Positions 46,021-54,354 of a DNA stretch of 64,000 nt are shown one piece after another. The position numbers and the translations under genes are program-made. Positions within the stretch are counted from its first letter, which is position 1, and every line of letters starts with the position of its first letter. Under the pieces are notes generated by a model. The model was not told where the DNA came from. It searched no databases and was given only the letters and a program-made list of their open reading frames with translations. Source of the stretch: Bradyrhizobium valentinum (GTDB lineage: Bacteria > Pseudomonadota > Alphaproteobacteria > Rhizobiales > Xanthobacteraceae); assembly GCF_001440405.1 (NCBI RefSeq), contig NZ_LLXX01000124.1, forward strand, positions 52,756 to 116,755, read 5' to 3'.

Positions 46021-48124
46021 CCCCGTCCACAAGACCGTGACGGGTGGACACGAACACCCTTCCGTGTCTCCTCCCGGAATGGAGTTGTCCGATTTCGCAT
46101 CCGAAAGCGTGATTGTCAGCGACGAGCACGGCGTCGTGAAATACTGGAATGCGGCTTCGGAAGCCCTTTATGGATGGCCCGCCATGGCCATGATCGGGCA
46201 GAATCTTGCCGCGCTCCGCACACCCGGCCAGCACGACCCCGAACCCACTAGCGTGCTACTGCGGGAAGGCCGATGGGAGGGCTTGGTCCGCCGGCGCAGC
46301 CAGGCTGGAGCAGAAGTTACAGCCGCCATCAGGAAGATCGTAAGGCGGGATGCAGCCGGCATACTCCTCGATATCGTTGAATTCGGACGAGACGCTGGAG
46401 GGATGTCCGAAGCGGCAACCATACGCGTGGATGCCGAGCTGCAGGGCTATCTGGCCGCTTGCTGGGAACTCGATACGTCAGCCGCCCGCTCTGTGCTCCA
46501 AACAATCGCCGGGCTCAGAAGTCGTAGCGTAATCGATGATCTCGATGAACACCCGGAATGGGTTGACAAGCTTCTGACCGCCACCCGCATCTCAGCCGTC
46601 AATGATCGCGCGGTACGGATGTTCGGCACCCATGCCGGTCTGGAGCAGATGATCGGCAAGCCCGTCGGCGCATTCTGGCCGGCCGAGAGCCGCTCGGTGC
46701 TCGCTGCCCTCCTCGAAAAGGTGGCAACCGATCCCTCGCGCCTCGAGATGCGCAAAATGGTCTCCAGTGGAACCATACGCAACCCCATCATCAGGGCATG
46801 GCACTCCGCGGAGCCGAAGCCCCCCGGAACGGTGTTCGTAACCATCAATGGCGAGGCGAACGACGATCGCACATCCTGGGAACTGCAGGCCAGCGAGGAA
46901 CGCTATCGTAAACTCATTGAGTATCTGCCGACCGCACTCTGGCAGGTCGATTCACGTCGCGCGGGCGAAGTGTTTGATCAGCTCAAGGCAAACGGCATCC
47001 GCGATATCGGAGCCTACCTCGACCGGAATCCGGACCTCATCGAACACGCCAAGGATTTGGTGCGGGTTACGGAAGTCAACCGGGATGCGGTGTTGCTGTT
47101 TCGGGCCAAGAATGCCGCCGATCTCATAAATCCCGTTCGATACATTTTTGCCGCCGCCCCCGGGCTTGCCAAGCGGGTCATGGTTGCTCACTTTGAAGGC
47201 CGGCGAAATTTCTTTGAAGAAACGAAGATCCTCGCCTTTGATGGCACGATTATCGATGTTCTGTTCACGGTCACATATCCGGTATTGCCCGAGCAACTGG
47301 ATACGACCTTCATCACCATGCAGGACATCAGCGAACGATTGAATACGGAACAGCAGCTTCGAAAGCTGCAGGCCGACTTCACGCATGCAGGACGCATCGC
47401 AACGCTCGGCGAGCTGGCAACCTCGATCGCGCATGAGGTCAACCAGCCGCTTTCGGCAATCGTCACCAATGCAGAGACGAGCCTGAGGTGGCTGGCGCGC
47501 GCCGATCAAAACACTGAAAAAGTCACGCAGCTCGTCTCACGAATCGCATCAAGCGCGCGCCGCGCGGGTGAAATCATTCACCGCATACGAGGCATGGCGG
47601 CGAAGAATGAGCCGGAGAAACGTCTCATCGACCTCAATGAGGTCGTTGAGGAGGCTCTCCTGTTTATCCGCCATGAGATCGATTCGAAGTCGATTGCTTT
47701 GTCGTCGGTATTAGAAGCCGGACTTCCGCAGGTGATGGGCGATCGGATCCAGTTGCAGCAAGTAATCATCAATTTGCTGGTCAACAGCGTCCAGGCGGTC
47801 GCGCAGTCGGGACAGCCAACACGCCGGATCGACATCGAGACGTCGATCGATGACAGCGGCTGGGTCGCCTTTTCCGCCTTCGATAATGGTCCAGGCATCG
47901 CCGACGGCAACATGAAGCATATTTTCGAAAGCTTCTTCAGCACCAAGGACGCAGGGATCGGTATCGGGCTGGCCATTTGCCAGTCCATCATTACCGCGCA
48001 TGGCGGCCGCATCGCGGGTTCAAACCGCCCGAACGGCGGCGCACACTTTCGCTTCACACTGCCAGTGCCAACGGCTGCCGAACTCGATTCCGCGGTTGTC
48101 GGCTTTATTCGGCCCGCTCAATGA
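46013..48124 (+). CDS. PAS-domain sensor histidine kinase
   Basis: A kinase of about 703 residues without clear membrane segments, so probably cytoplasmic. An N-terminal PAS domain begins ESVIVSDEHGVVKYWNAASE. Two further PAS-like segments carry parallel repeats, LDEHPEWVDKLLTATRISAV near residue 180 and LDRNPDLIEHAKDLVRVTEV near 335. The kinase core has H-box SIAHEVNQPLSAI near 472, N-box INLLVNSVQAV, G1 DNGPGIADG and G2 GIGIGLAICQS. GGGAGA lies 9 nt before the ATG at 46013, so it is preferred over 45992. It probably phosphorylates the receiver upstream and the FixJ-like proteins. Confidence 0.9.
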   Translation: MASPVHKTVTGGHEHPSVSPPGMELSDFASESVIVSDEHGVVKYWNAASEALYGWPAMAMIGQNLAALRTPGQHDPEPTSVLLREGRWEGLVRRRSQAGAEVTAAIRKIVRRDAAGILLDIVEFGRDAGGMSEAATIRVDAELQGYLAACWELDTSAARSVLQTIAGLRSRSVIDDLDEHPEWVDKLLTATRISAVNDRAVRMFGTHAGLEQMIGKPVGAFWPAESRSVLAALLEKVATDPSRLEMRKMVSSGTIRNPIIRAWHSAEPKPPGTVFVTINGEANDDRTSWELQASEERYRKLIEYLPTALWQVDSRRAGEVFDQLKANGIRDIGAYLDRNPDLIEHAKDLVRVTEVNRDAVLLFRAKNAADLINPVRYIFAAAPGLAKRVMVAHFEGRRNFFEETKILAFDGTIIDVLFTVTYPVLPEQLDTTFITMQDISERLNTEQQLRKLQADFTHAGRIATLGELATSIAHEVNQPLSAIVTNAETSLRWLARADQNTEKVTQLVSRIASSARRAGEIIHRIRGMAAKNEPEKRLIDLNEVVEEALLFIRHEIDSKSIALSSVLEAGLPQVMGDRIQLQQVIINLLVNSVQAVAQSGQPTRRIDIETSIDDSGWVAFSAFDNGPGIADGNMKHIFESFFSTKDAGIGIGLAICQSIITAHGGRIAGSNRPNGGAHFRFTLPVPTAAELDSAVVGFIRPAQ

Positions 48125-48352
48125 GCTTCGTTTCATGGCGCGAATATCTGCGCGATTGCACCCATCGCGTCCACCTATCCCAAGGTGCAGGTTGATCTAC
48201 CCACCGAACCAGCGCCACTAGACTCGCTGCACGATACCATCGCACGGCGTTTGCCATCATTGTTGCGAGCACACAGGAAGCAGCGCGCCGACTCTCTGGT
48301 CCAGCGCGGTCCGCGGAGCGCGCGCATAACCTCTCCAATGCGAGCACAACCC

Positions 48353-49306
48353 ATGAGCAAACCGGTCTTGCACAATTCTTCGGCAGGCCTGCCGGCTGCA
48401 GCCGAGGCACCACGCCCGAACGATCAGCCAAATGCCGAGCGCCGTCCTGCCGACGTGGAGATGGCACGCGTGCTTCACACCAAACCAGTCAGCATGGCTT
48501 TGGACCCCTCCGGGAGCGCGATCGCCCACTGGAAACATGAGCCATTGCACGACGTCGTCGAGCCTATGAGCCACCACGTCATTATGGCTTACAACGGCTC
48601 GATGCAGCGCATGGAGCGCCGGACAGGCAGATCGGTTGCGATCGGAACGTTTCGTCCCGGGGTTTTGATAATCATTCCGGAAGGATCAAGCTCACGATGG
48701 GATATTCCGAAACCTGTTGATGTCGTTCAGCTCTATCTTCCTCACACAGTGCTCAAGCGCGTTGCTGACGAAGCCGACATCGCCACACCGCTCGATCTCC
48801 TGGAGCGAACGGCGCATCCCGACCCCATTACATCCCGATTGATCTTGAGCGCGACGGATGTCCTGGAGAGCAATGAGGCGCTGGATACGCTGTTCAGGCA
48901 CCAATTGATAGACCTCCTGGCCACGCGTCTTCTGGCTGCGCACACCGGCTCGCCAACGACGATCCAGCCAACAATGGGTGGACTTTCGCCGAAGGTGCTG
49001 CAGGGCGCTATCGAACGGTTGCGCTCGGACAGCGACGCGGACGTCTCCCTCGCGGCGCTAGCTTCGGATGCCGGTCTATCGCGCTTTCATTTCTGCCGTG
49101 CCTTCAAGGAAAGCACTGGGCTTTCGCCGCACGCCTGGCTGCGCCAGCACCGGCTTGAGCAAGCCATGAACATGCTGCGCGACACCGACGCTTCGGTCGT
49201 CTCAATCGCAGCGGAGCTTGGCTATGCCTCCCAGACCGCCTTCGCCGCGGCGTTCAGGAAGCTGACCGGCGAAACCCCGAGCGATTGGCGACGGCGGATG
49301 CGCTAG
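48353..49306 (+). CDS. AraC-family transcriptional regulator
   Basis: A regulator of about 317 residues. The C-terminal HTH pair reads DVSLAALASDAGLSRFHFCRAF and ASVVSIAAELGYASQTAFAAAF, ending TPSDWRRRMR, typical of AraC/XylS. The N-terminal part, containing FRPGVLIIIPEGSSSRWDI, resembles the cupin-like sensing domain of such regulators. Start is uncertain: 48353 and 48338 both fit, and the frame is open from 48185. It may control the NDH-2-like and downstream accessory genes. Confidence 0.85.
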   Translation: MSKPVLHNSSAGLPAAAEAPRPNDQPNAERRPADVEMARVLHTKPVSMALDPSGSAIAHWKHEPLHDVVEPMSHHVIMAYNGSMQRMERRTGRSVAIGTFRPGVLIIIPEGSSSRWDIPKPVDVVQLYLPHTVLKRVADEADIATPLDLLERTAHPDPITSRLILSATDVLESNEALDTLFRHQLIDLLATRLLAAHTGSPTTIQPTMGGLSPKVLQGAIERLRSDSDADVSLAALASDAGLSRFHFCRAFKESTGLSPHAWLRQHRLEQAMNMLRDTDASVVSIAAELGYASQTAFAAAFRKLTGETPSDWRRRMR

Positions 49307-49400
49307 CAGCAATCTCTCTACAGGTACGGCAATCGCTCTGGCGCAGTCGCAAATCAGGTTCGTTATCGTGGTGCCTACGTTGATAATGGAGGAGACAGCG

Positions 49401-49730
49401 ATGACCTGGAAGAAATTCGTCATCCCCCTGGCAATCGCACCGCGACGAAGAGCAGTTGCGACCGCGCTCATATACGGACTTTCGCTGGCCGTTCGCTTCA
49501 CTTCGGCGGCAGGCGAAGAAACGGAGGTTCCGGCACCGGCCGCTCGAAGCGCCAATCCCATGGCTTCCATCATGATCAATGATGGCGCCCAGCTCTTGCA
49601 CAGGAATTGGCCGCCAAAGCCCGTTCTGCCGATTGCCCTTAACCGCGGCTGGCCGCTGGGCCCCAGAAGCTGCCATGCTGCATGTGAAAGCCGCGTGCCG
49701 ATCTCGGCAATGCCGAGCTGCCCACCATAG
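49401..49730 (+). CDS. Hypothetical secreted-protein remnant
   Basis: A 109-residue open frame with a very good ribosome site (GGAGGAGA 4 nt before ATG). It starts MTWKKFVIPLAIAP, with hydrophobic stretches and then AAGEETEVPAPAARS, which looks like a decayed signal peptide and mature start. The remaining sequence is proline- and arginine-rich and resembles no domain I know. The leader recalls exported methionine sulfoxide reductase-type proteins, but the catalytic motif is missing, so this may be the leftover of a truncated gene. No other gene is seen in 49307-49853. Confidence 0.35.
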   Translation: MTWKKFVIPLAIAPRRRAVATALIYGLSLAVRFTSAAGEETEVPAPAARSANPMASIMINDGAQLLHRNWPPKPVLPIALNRGWPLGPRSCHAACESRVPISAMPSCPP

Positions 49731-49853
49731 GTCAGCCCGTCTTCGTTACACATCCTCGCGTCCTCGTCGATCTCAGGAGGCCTTGCCGCCAATGAACAGC
49801 GGCGGCAGTGACGCGCCTTTGCCTGAACAACTCAACCCACAGGAGATAATCAC

Positions 49854-51071
49854 ATGCGACTCATCATCATTGGCGCCGGCTTCGCCGGCATGTACGCCGC
49901 ACTTTCCGCCGCCCGCCTGCGCGACATCCAGGGCGTTTCTCCCGAAGAACTCGAGATCGCGCTGGTCGCGCCGGAGCCGACGCTGGTGGTTCGCCCGCGG
50001 CTGTACGAACAGAAGCCCGAGACCCTGACGGCGCCCCTGCTGGATGTCCTGAAGGCGATCGACGTTGTCTACGTGCAGGGCAGCGCCGAGACCATCGACA
50101 CCAAATCCCGCGTGGTGCAGATCGCGACCGCCAAGGGCACGCGAAAGACGCTATCCTACGACCGGCTGGTCGTGGCGACCGGCAGCAGGCTGTTCCGCCC
50201 CAACATTCCCGGCCTTGCCGAACACGGCTTCAGCGTCGACCAGCTCGACGATGCGATTGCTCTCGACCGGCACCTGCACAACCTTCCTGACCGACCGGCA
50301 ATGAACGGGCGCGACACGGTCGTCGTTGCCGGCGGGGGCTTCACCGGCATCGAGGCGGCGACGGAAATGCCGGCGCGGCTTCGCAAAATCCTCGGCAAGG
50401 ATGCCAAGCCCCGCGTCATCATCGTCGACCGGAACAGCGCGATCGCCCCCGATATGGGTGAAGGTCCTCGCCCCGTCATTGAGGAGGCCCTGCGCAAGGT
50501 CGGTGTAGAGACCCGGCTCGGCGCCGGCGTCGCCTCGCTGGACAAATCCGGCGTCACTCTCTCCAATGGCGATCACATCGAAACCGAAACCGTGATCTGG
50601 GCGGCGGGTATTCGCGCCGCGCCGTTGACCCAGCAGATCCCAGCCGAACGCGACAATTTCGGCCGGCTGCTCGTCGACCGCGACTTGCGCGTGCCGGGGG
50701 TGGCCGGCGTCTTCGCCACCGGCGATGCGGCTCGCGCGCCATGCGACGATGTCGGCAACTACGCGCTGATGTCGTGCCAACACGCCACGCGGATGGGCGC
50801 CTTCGCCGGCAACAATGCCGCGGCCGAACTGCTGGGCGTACCGACCAAGCCGTATCACCAGAAGGGATACGTCACCTGTCTCGACCTCGGAGAGGCCGGC
50901 GCGCTGTTCACCGTTGGCTGGGAACGCCAGGTCAAGATGGTCGGCGACGTCGGCAAGAAGACCAAGCAGGAAATCAACACCGTCTGGATCTATCCGCCGC
51001 GTGCCGAGCGCGCTGCCGCGCTGGCCTCTGCCGATCCGGAGCGTGTGACTGACGTGAGTGGCTTCTTTTAG
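49854..51071 (+). CDS. NAD(P)/FAD-dependent oxidoreductase, NDH-2-like
   Basis: A 405-residue flavoprotein of the type-II NADH dehydrogenase/pyridine-nucleotide-disulfide oxidoreductase class. It has IIIGAGFAGMYAALSAARL for FAD, VVVAGGGFTGIEAATEM for NAD(P), VIWAAGIRA and VFATGDAARAP. A C-terminal membrane-anchoring helix is not obvious. CAGGAG lies about 10 nt before the ATG. It would oxidise NAD(P)H with a quinone or other acceptor. It is the first gene of the accessory block after AraC and is followed by a hairpin. Confidence 0.87.
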   Translation: MRLIIIGAGFAGMYAALSAARLRDIQGVSPEELEIALVAPEPTLVVRPRLYEQKPETLTAPLLDVLKAIDVVYVQGSAETIDTKSRVVQIATAKGTRKTLSYDRLVVATGSRLFRPNIPGLAEHGFSVDQLDDAIALDRHLHNLPDRPAMNGRDTVVVAGGGFTGIEAATEMPARLRKILGKDAKPRVIIVDRNSAIAPDMGEGPRPVIEEALRKVGVETRLGAGVASLDKSGVTLSNGDHIETETVIWAAGIRAAPLTQQIPAERDNFGRLLVDRDLRVPGVAGVFATGDAARAPCDDVGNYALMSCQHATRMGAFAGNNAAAELLGVPTKPYHQKGYVTCLDLGEAGALFTVGWERQVKMVGDVGKKTKQEINTVWIYPPRAERAAALASADPERVTDVSGFF

Positions 51072-51086
51072 ACCCTTCACGCGAAA

Positions 51087-51118
51087 CGGGCCGCGCTTCT
51101 CGCTGGCTGCGCGGCCTG
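51087..51118. repeat. Hairpin repeat, divergent copy
   Basis: CGGGCCGCG (51087-51095) pairs with CGCGGCCTG (51110-51118, one mismatched or G-T pair). It lies 16 bp after the NDH-2-like stop and resembles the more complete hairpins at 52138 and 53081. Confidence 0.65.
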
Positions 51119-51166
51119 CTCAACCGAGACCAGCCAGTAGCCTTGAACATGAAACAGGAGACAAAC

Positions 51167-52096
51167 ATGAACCTAGACACAAGCCTGGCCAACACCTCAC
51201 ACCCCGGTGGACCTGGCCCCAACGAGTTGGTTCCGTCGCGCTACGCGGTGCAGGTCGGCGACATTGACGTGCTGGTGGTCAGCGATGGCGTGCTACCGCT
51301 CCCAACCGCAATGTTGGCACACAACATCGACCCGGCCGTTCGGGCGACCTGGCTGAAAGACATGTTCCTGCCGCCGGACGCTTACGATTGGGCGCTGAAC
51401 GTGGTCGTGGTGCGTAGCGGCGACCGGACCATACTCGTCGATGCTGGGCTTGGGCTCGACCCGGACCTGCACTTGCCGCGGGCCGGGCAATTGATCAAGC
51501 GACTGGAGGCCGCCGGCATCGATCTTGCGTCCGTGACCGACGTGGTGCTGACCCACATGCACATGGACCACATTGGCGGGCTGCTCGTCGACGGGGTCAA
51601 GGAACGGCTACGTCCGGATCTGCGGATCCACGTGGCGGCCGCCGAGGTCAAGTTCTGGGAGGCGCCCGATTTCTCCCACGTCTCCATGCCGCCGGGGTTC
51701 CCGGACGCGCTTCGATCGACCGCCAAGCGGTTCGTGAAAGAGTACCGCAGCCAGCTGCGGCCGTTCGAGGAGGAGTACGAGGTGGCGCCGGGAGTGGTCG
51801 TCACTCGCACCGGCGGCCACACCCCCGGGCACAGCGTGGTCCGCGTGGCGTCCGGCGGCGACCGGCTGACGTTCGCCGGAGACCTCGTGTTCGCCGTCGG
51901 GTTCGAGCACCCCGAGTGGTACAACGGCTTCGAACACGACCCCGAGGAGTCGGCCCGCGTTCGTATCAGTCTTTTGCGGGAACTGGCTGAGACCGGTGGG
52001 CTGCTGGTGGCCACTCACCTGCCGTTCCCGTCCGTCGGACATGTGGCGGTCGACGGCGACGCCTTTCGTTGGGTACCGGTCTTCTGGGACTACTGA
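51167..52096 (+). CDS. MBL-fold metallo-hydrolase
   Basis: A metallo-beta-lactamase-fold protein of about 309 residues. The metal motif reads LTHMHMDHIGGL, followed by GGHTPGHSV (His), AGDLVF (Asp) and a final histidine in ATHLPFPS, the set of a binuclear metal centre. The ATG at 51167 has AGGAG 6 nt upstream; the TTG at 51143 lacks it. Function could be lactonase, sulfatase or esterase-like; sequence alone does not decide. It ends 41 bp before a hairpin repeat. Confidence 0.87.
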   Translation: MNLDTSLANTSHPGGPGPNELVPSRYAVQVGDIDVLVVSDGVLPLPTAMLAHNIDPAVRATWLKDMFLPPDAYDWALNVVVVRSGDRTILVDAGLGLDPDLHLPRAGQLIKRLEAAGIDLASVTDVVLTHMHMDHIGGLLVDGVKERLRPDLRIHVAAAEVKFWEAPDFSHVSMPPGFPDALRSTAKRFVKEYRSQLRPFEEEYEVAPGVVVTRTGGHTPGHSVVRVASGGDRLTFAGDLVFAVGFEHPEWYNGFEHDPEESARVRISLLRELAETGGLLVATHLPFPSVGHVAVDGDAFRWVPVFWDY

Positions 52097-52137
52097 CCGC
52101 ACGGTCCGAACGAGAGGCGCCTCGTAAGCGCTTCACT

Positions 52138-52206
52138 CGATACGGGCCGCGTTTCCAGCGCGGGAGCGCGGCCCGCTCACCCAAAATCCTCTTGGAGCTC
52201 GACCTC
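52138..52206. repeat. Hairpin-containing repeat, copy 1
   Basis: A 69-bp unit over 90 percent identical to 53081-53148. CGGGCCGCG (52143-52151) pairs perfectly with CGCGGCCCG (52167-52175), followed by TCACCCAAAA and a shared TTGGAGCTCGACCTC. It may act as a terminator or be a REP-like mobile repeat. Confidence 0.8.
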
Positions 52207-52207
52207 G

Positions 52208-52420
52208 ATGAAACACGAGACCGTGCGCGCCTCGCAGCTCAACGGCTGCGCCTTTTGCGTGAACATGCATGTCAAGGAAGCCACCTTCCACGGTGAGTGC
52301 GCGCTCCCGTTGATGACCCGGGCGCTACCTGGGTGTCCGCGCAAAGATGCTGCTGGCTTCACGGACCAAACCACTCCGCACGGCGATCGCGCTTCGAAGC
52401 CGCGCGATGAGAGGGTGTGA
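52208..52420 (+). pseudogene. AhpD/carboxymuconolactone-decarboxylase-like fragment
   Basis: A 70-residue frame whose first 35 residues, RASQLNGCAFCVNMHVKEA, are the active-site motif of AhpD-like peroxidase/decarboxylase proteins (Cys-x-x-Cys with His). The homology stops near residue 35, and the rest does not resemble the family, which is normally about 150 residues. The gene is therefore truncated on both sides. It starts immediately after a hairpin repeat, so the repeat may mark the breakpoint. Confidence 0.7.
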
Positions 52421-53067
52421 TGAACGTCGTGGTCTTTGGTGCAACGGGGTCGACAGGACGGCTCGTCGTTGAGTCCGCGTTGTCCGCGGGTCACGTCGTC
52501 ACTGCCTTTGTCCGTGACCCAAAGCGCATGCCCTTGACGCATCCGAATCCCAGAATCGTCAAGGGCGATGCAATGGATCCAGCCTCGGTGGCTTCTGCGG
52601 TCCAAGGTGCGGATGCGGTCATCTGCGCGTTGGGGATGATACCTCAGGCGAAAGAGGATCTGGGTCGACGCCAGCCCGGCGTCCCGGTTTGCTCGGTGGG
52701 AACCAAGAACATTCTGGCCGCCATGCCTCCAGGCCGGGGCCGACTCATCGTTGAGAGTTCGGTGAGTGTCGGTGAGAGCTACCACACCGGGAGTTTCGGC
52801 GCAGGCTTCATGGTCAAGCTCGCACTCAAGGAGGTGATGGCAGACAAGGAGGCGCAGGAGACAGCTGTTCGGGAGAGTGACTGCGATTGGACGATCGTTC
52901 GACCGGCAACGCTGACATTCAAGCGTGCTCGCGGAAAGCTGAAGGCCGGCACCGATCTGCGCTGGAACATCACCTCAACAGCCACCCGCGCGGACGTGGC
53001 CGAGTATATGGTCAAGATCCTCGATGACCCCGCGACATATAAGAAGGCCATAACGGTGCGCAACTAG
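52420..53067 (+). CDS. NAD(P)-binding NmrA/SDR-a5-like oxidoreductase
   Basis: A 215-residue atypical SDR starting MNVVVFGATGSTGRLVVESA, with the GxxGxxG motif, ADAVICALGM, and no clear Tyr-x-x-x-Lys pair; IVRPATLTFKR is typical of NmrA-like proteins. These often sense NADP or reduce quinones or flavins. A GTG at 52417 lies just before the ATG at 52420; GAGAGGG is upstream. It is followed by hairpin copy 2. Confidence 0.83.
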   Translation: MNVVVFGATGSTGRLVVESALSAGHVVTAFVRDPKRMPLTHPNPRIVKGDAMDPASVASAVQGADAVICALGMIPQAKEDLGRRQPGVPVCSVGTKNILAAMPPGRGRLIVESSVSVGESYHTGSFGAGFMVKLALKEVMADKEAQETAVRESDCDWTIVRPATLTFKRARGKLKAGTDLRWNITSTATRADVAEYMVKILDDPATYKKAITVRN

Positions 53068-53080
53068 GTTTGAAATCTAC

Positions 53081-53148
53081 CGATGCGGGCCGCGTTTCCA
53101 GCGCCGGAGCGCGGCCCGCTCACCCAAAACTTTTTGGAGCTCGACCTC
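53081..53148. repeat. Hairpin-containing repeat, copy 2
   Basis: GCGGGCCGCG (53085-53094) and CGCGGCCCGC (53110-53119) form a perfect 10-bp stem. Flanks including TTGGAGCTCGACCTC match copy 1. It lies 13 bp after the NmrA-like stop and just before an SDR 3' fragment. Confidence 0.8.
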
Positions 53149-53268
53149 TCGTTCGACTTCGCCTCGCCGGCGCAACTTGGCGGCACCGTCGCTTTTCTGT
53201 GCTCGGCTGCGGCAGACCAGATCATGGGCACCGCAACCTCGGTCGACGGCGGCTGGACCGCACGGTAG
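53149..53268 (+). pseudogene. 3' fragment of an SDR gene
   Basis: The frame ending at 53268 encodes LGGTVAFLCSAAADQIMGTA followed by SVDGGWTAR, which is the standard C-terminus of 3-hydroxybutyrate-dehydrogenase-like SDRs. The first about 200 residues, including the nucleotide-binding and catalytic motifs, are missing. It is a gene remnant. Confidence 0.75.
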
Positions 53269-53322
53269 GCCCGGGTGAGTGAGCGGTCGCTTCAGCGAAA
53301 ACAACTGTTGCAGGAGGGTATC

Positions 53323-54354
53323 GTGGTGCATCTTAACAAGAAGAAGGCGGTCGGGTTGTTGCTGTGCCTCGGCGCCGTCGTGGTCGTGGCCGGCGGATGG
53401 GTCTATGCCCGTTCAAACGAGACGTTCACCGACAACGCCTATATTCGCGGGGACATGACCTCGCTCGCGCCAAAGGTTGCGGGCTACGTCACGGCCGTAG
53501 AGGTTCAGGATAACCAGACCGTTCGTGCAGGCGACGTCCTGTTCCGGATCGACGACCGGGACTACCGCGCGCGGCTTGCGCAAGCAGAGGCCAATGTCGA
53601 GGCCGCCCAAGCCCGCCTCGCCAATGTCGATGCCGAGACCCAACTCCAGCACGCCCTGATAAGGCAGGCCGAAGCTCAAAGACTTGCGAGCGTGGCCGAG
53701 ATGAATCTGGCTCGCAAGGCCTCCGATCGGCGCCGCGAGCTGATCCGCACCAATGCCGTCAGCCAGGCGCAGGTCGATGAAAGCGATGCGGCGCTGTCGA
53801 GAACCGAGGCGGGCGTGTCGGCGGCCTCCGCAACGGTGGAGGCCCAACGGCAACGCATCGCCGTCCTTACCAGTCAGCGCGAAGCTGCCGTCGCTGCCGT
53901 GGCGCAGGCGCACGCCGCACGCGACCTCGCCCAGATCGATCTCGAGCACACCGTCGTGCATGCGCCGGTCGACGGCGTCGTCGGCAATCGCCAGGTCCGC
54001 ATCGGCCGGCTTGTCGCGCCAGGCACCTCCTTGCTCGATATCGTTCCTGTCAAGGACGTGTGGGTCGTGGCGAACTTCAAGGAAAGCCAGATCGAACACA
54101 TCCGGCCAGGACAGCGCGCCCGCATCACAGTGGACGGCTATCCCAACCAGACCATTGAAGGCGTGGTGGACAGCTTTGCGCCCGGCAGTGGGTCCGCGTT
54201 CACCCTGATCCCCACCGACAATGCGACAGGCAACTTCATTCGTGTCGTTCAACGCGTGCCTGTGAAAATACGGTTCGCCAGAAATCCATTGCCCGGCCGC
54301 GTCGTGCCCGGTCTGTCCGCGCGTGTCGAGATCGACCGAGGAAGCGGCACATGA
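53323..54354 (+). CDS. HlyD/EmrA-type membrane fusion protein
   Basis: A periplasmic adaptor of about 343 residues. It has one N-terminal membrane segment (GLLLCLGAVVVVAGGWVYA), the lipoyl half NAYIRGDMTSLAPKVAGYV, a coiled-coil hairpin rich in Ala/Gln/Arg from about 90 to 215, the second lipoyl half HAPVDGVVGNRQVRIGRLV and the beta-barrel VVANFKESQIEHIRPGQ. AGGAGG at 53312-53317 serves GTG 53323 or 53326, so these are better than 53275. It links the MFS pump to an outer-membrane channel (not in the window). Its stop overlaps the pump start by 4 bp. Confidence 0.9.
   Translation: MVHLNKKKAVGLLLCLGAVVVVAGGWVYARSNETFTDNAYIRGDMTSLAPKVAGYVTAVEVQDNQTVRAGDVLFRIDDRDYRARLAQAEANVEAAQARLANVDAETQLQHALIRQAEAQRLASVAEMNLARKASDRRRELIRTNAVSQAQVDESDAALSRTEAGVSAASATVEAQRQRIAVLTSQREAAVAAVAQAHAARDLAQIDLEHTVVHAPVDGVVGNRQVRIGRLVAPGTSLLDIVPVKDVWVVANFKESQIEHIRPGQRARITVDGYPNQTIEGVVDSFAPGSGSAFTLIPTDNATGNFIRVVQRVPVKIRFARNPLPGRVVPGLSARVEIDRGSGT

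Noticed and set aside
49202..49792. 196-codon open frame on the minus strand
   Set aside because: No motif or ribosome site, and it overlaps the end of the AraC gene.
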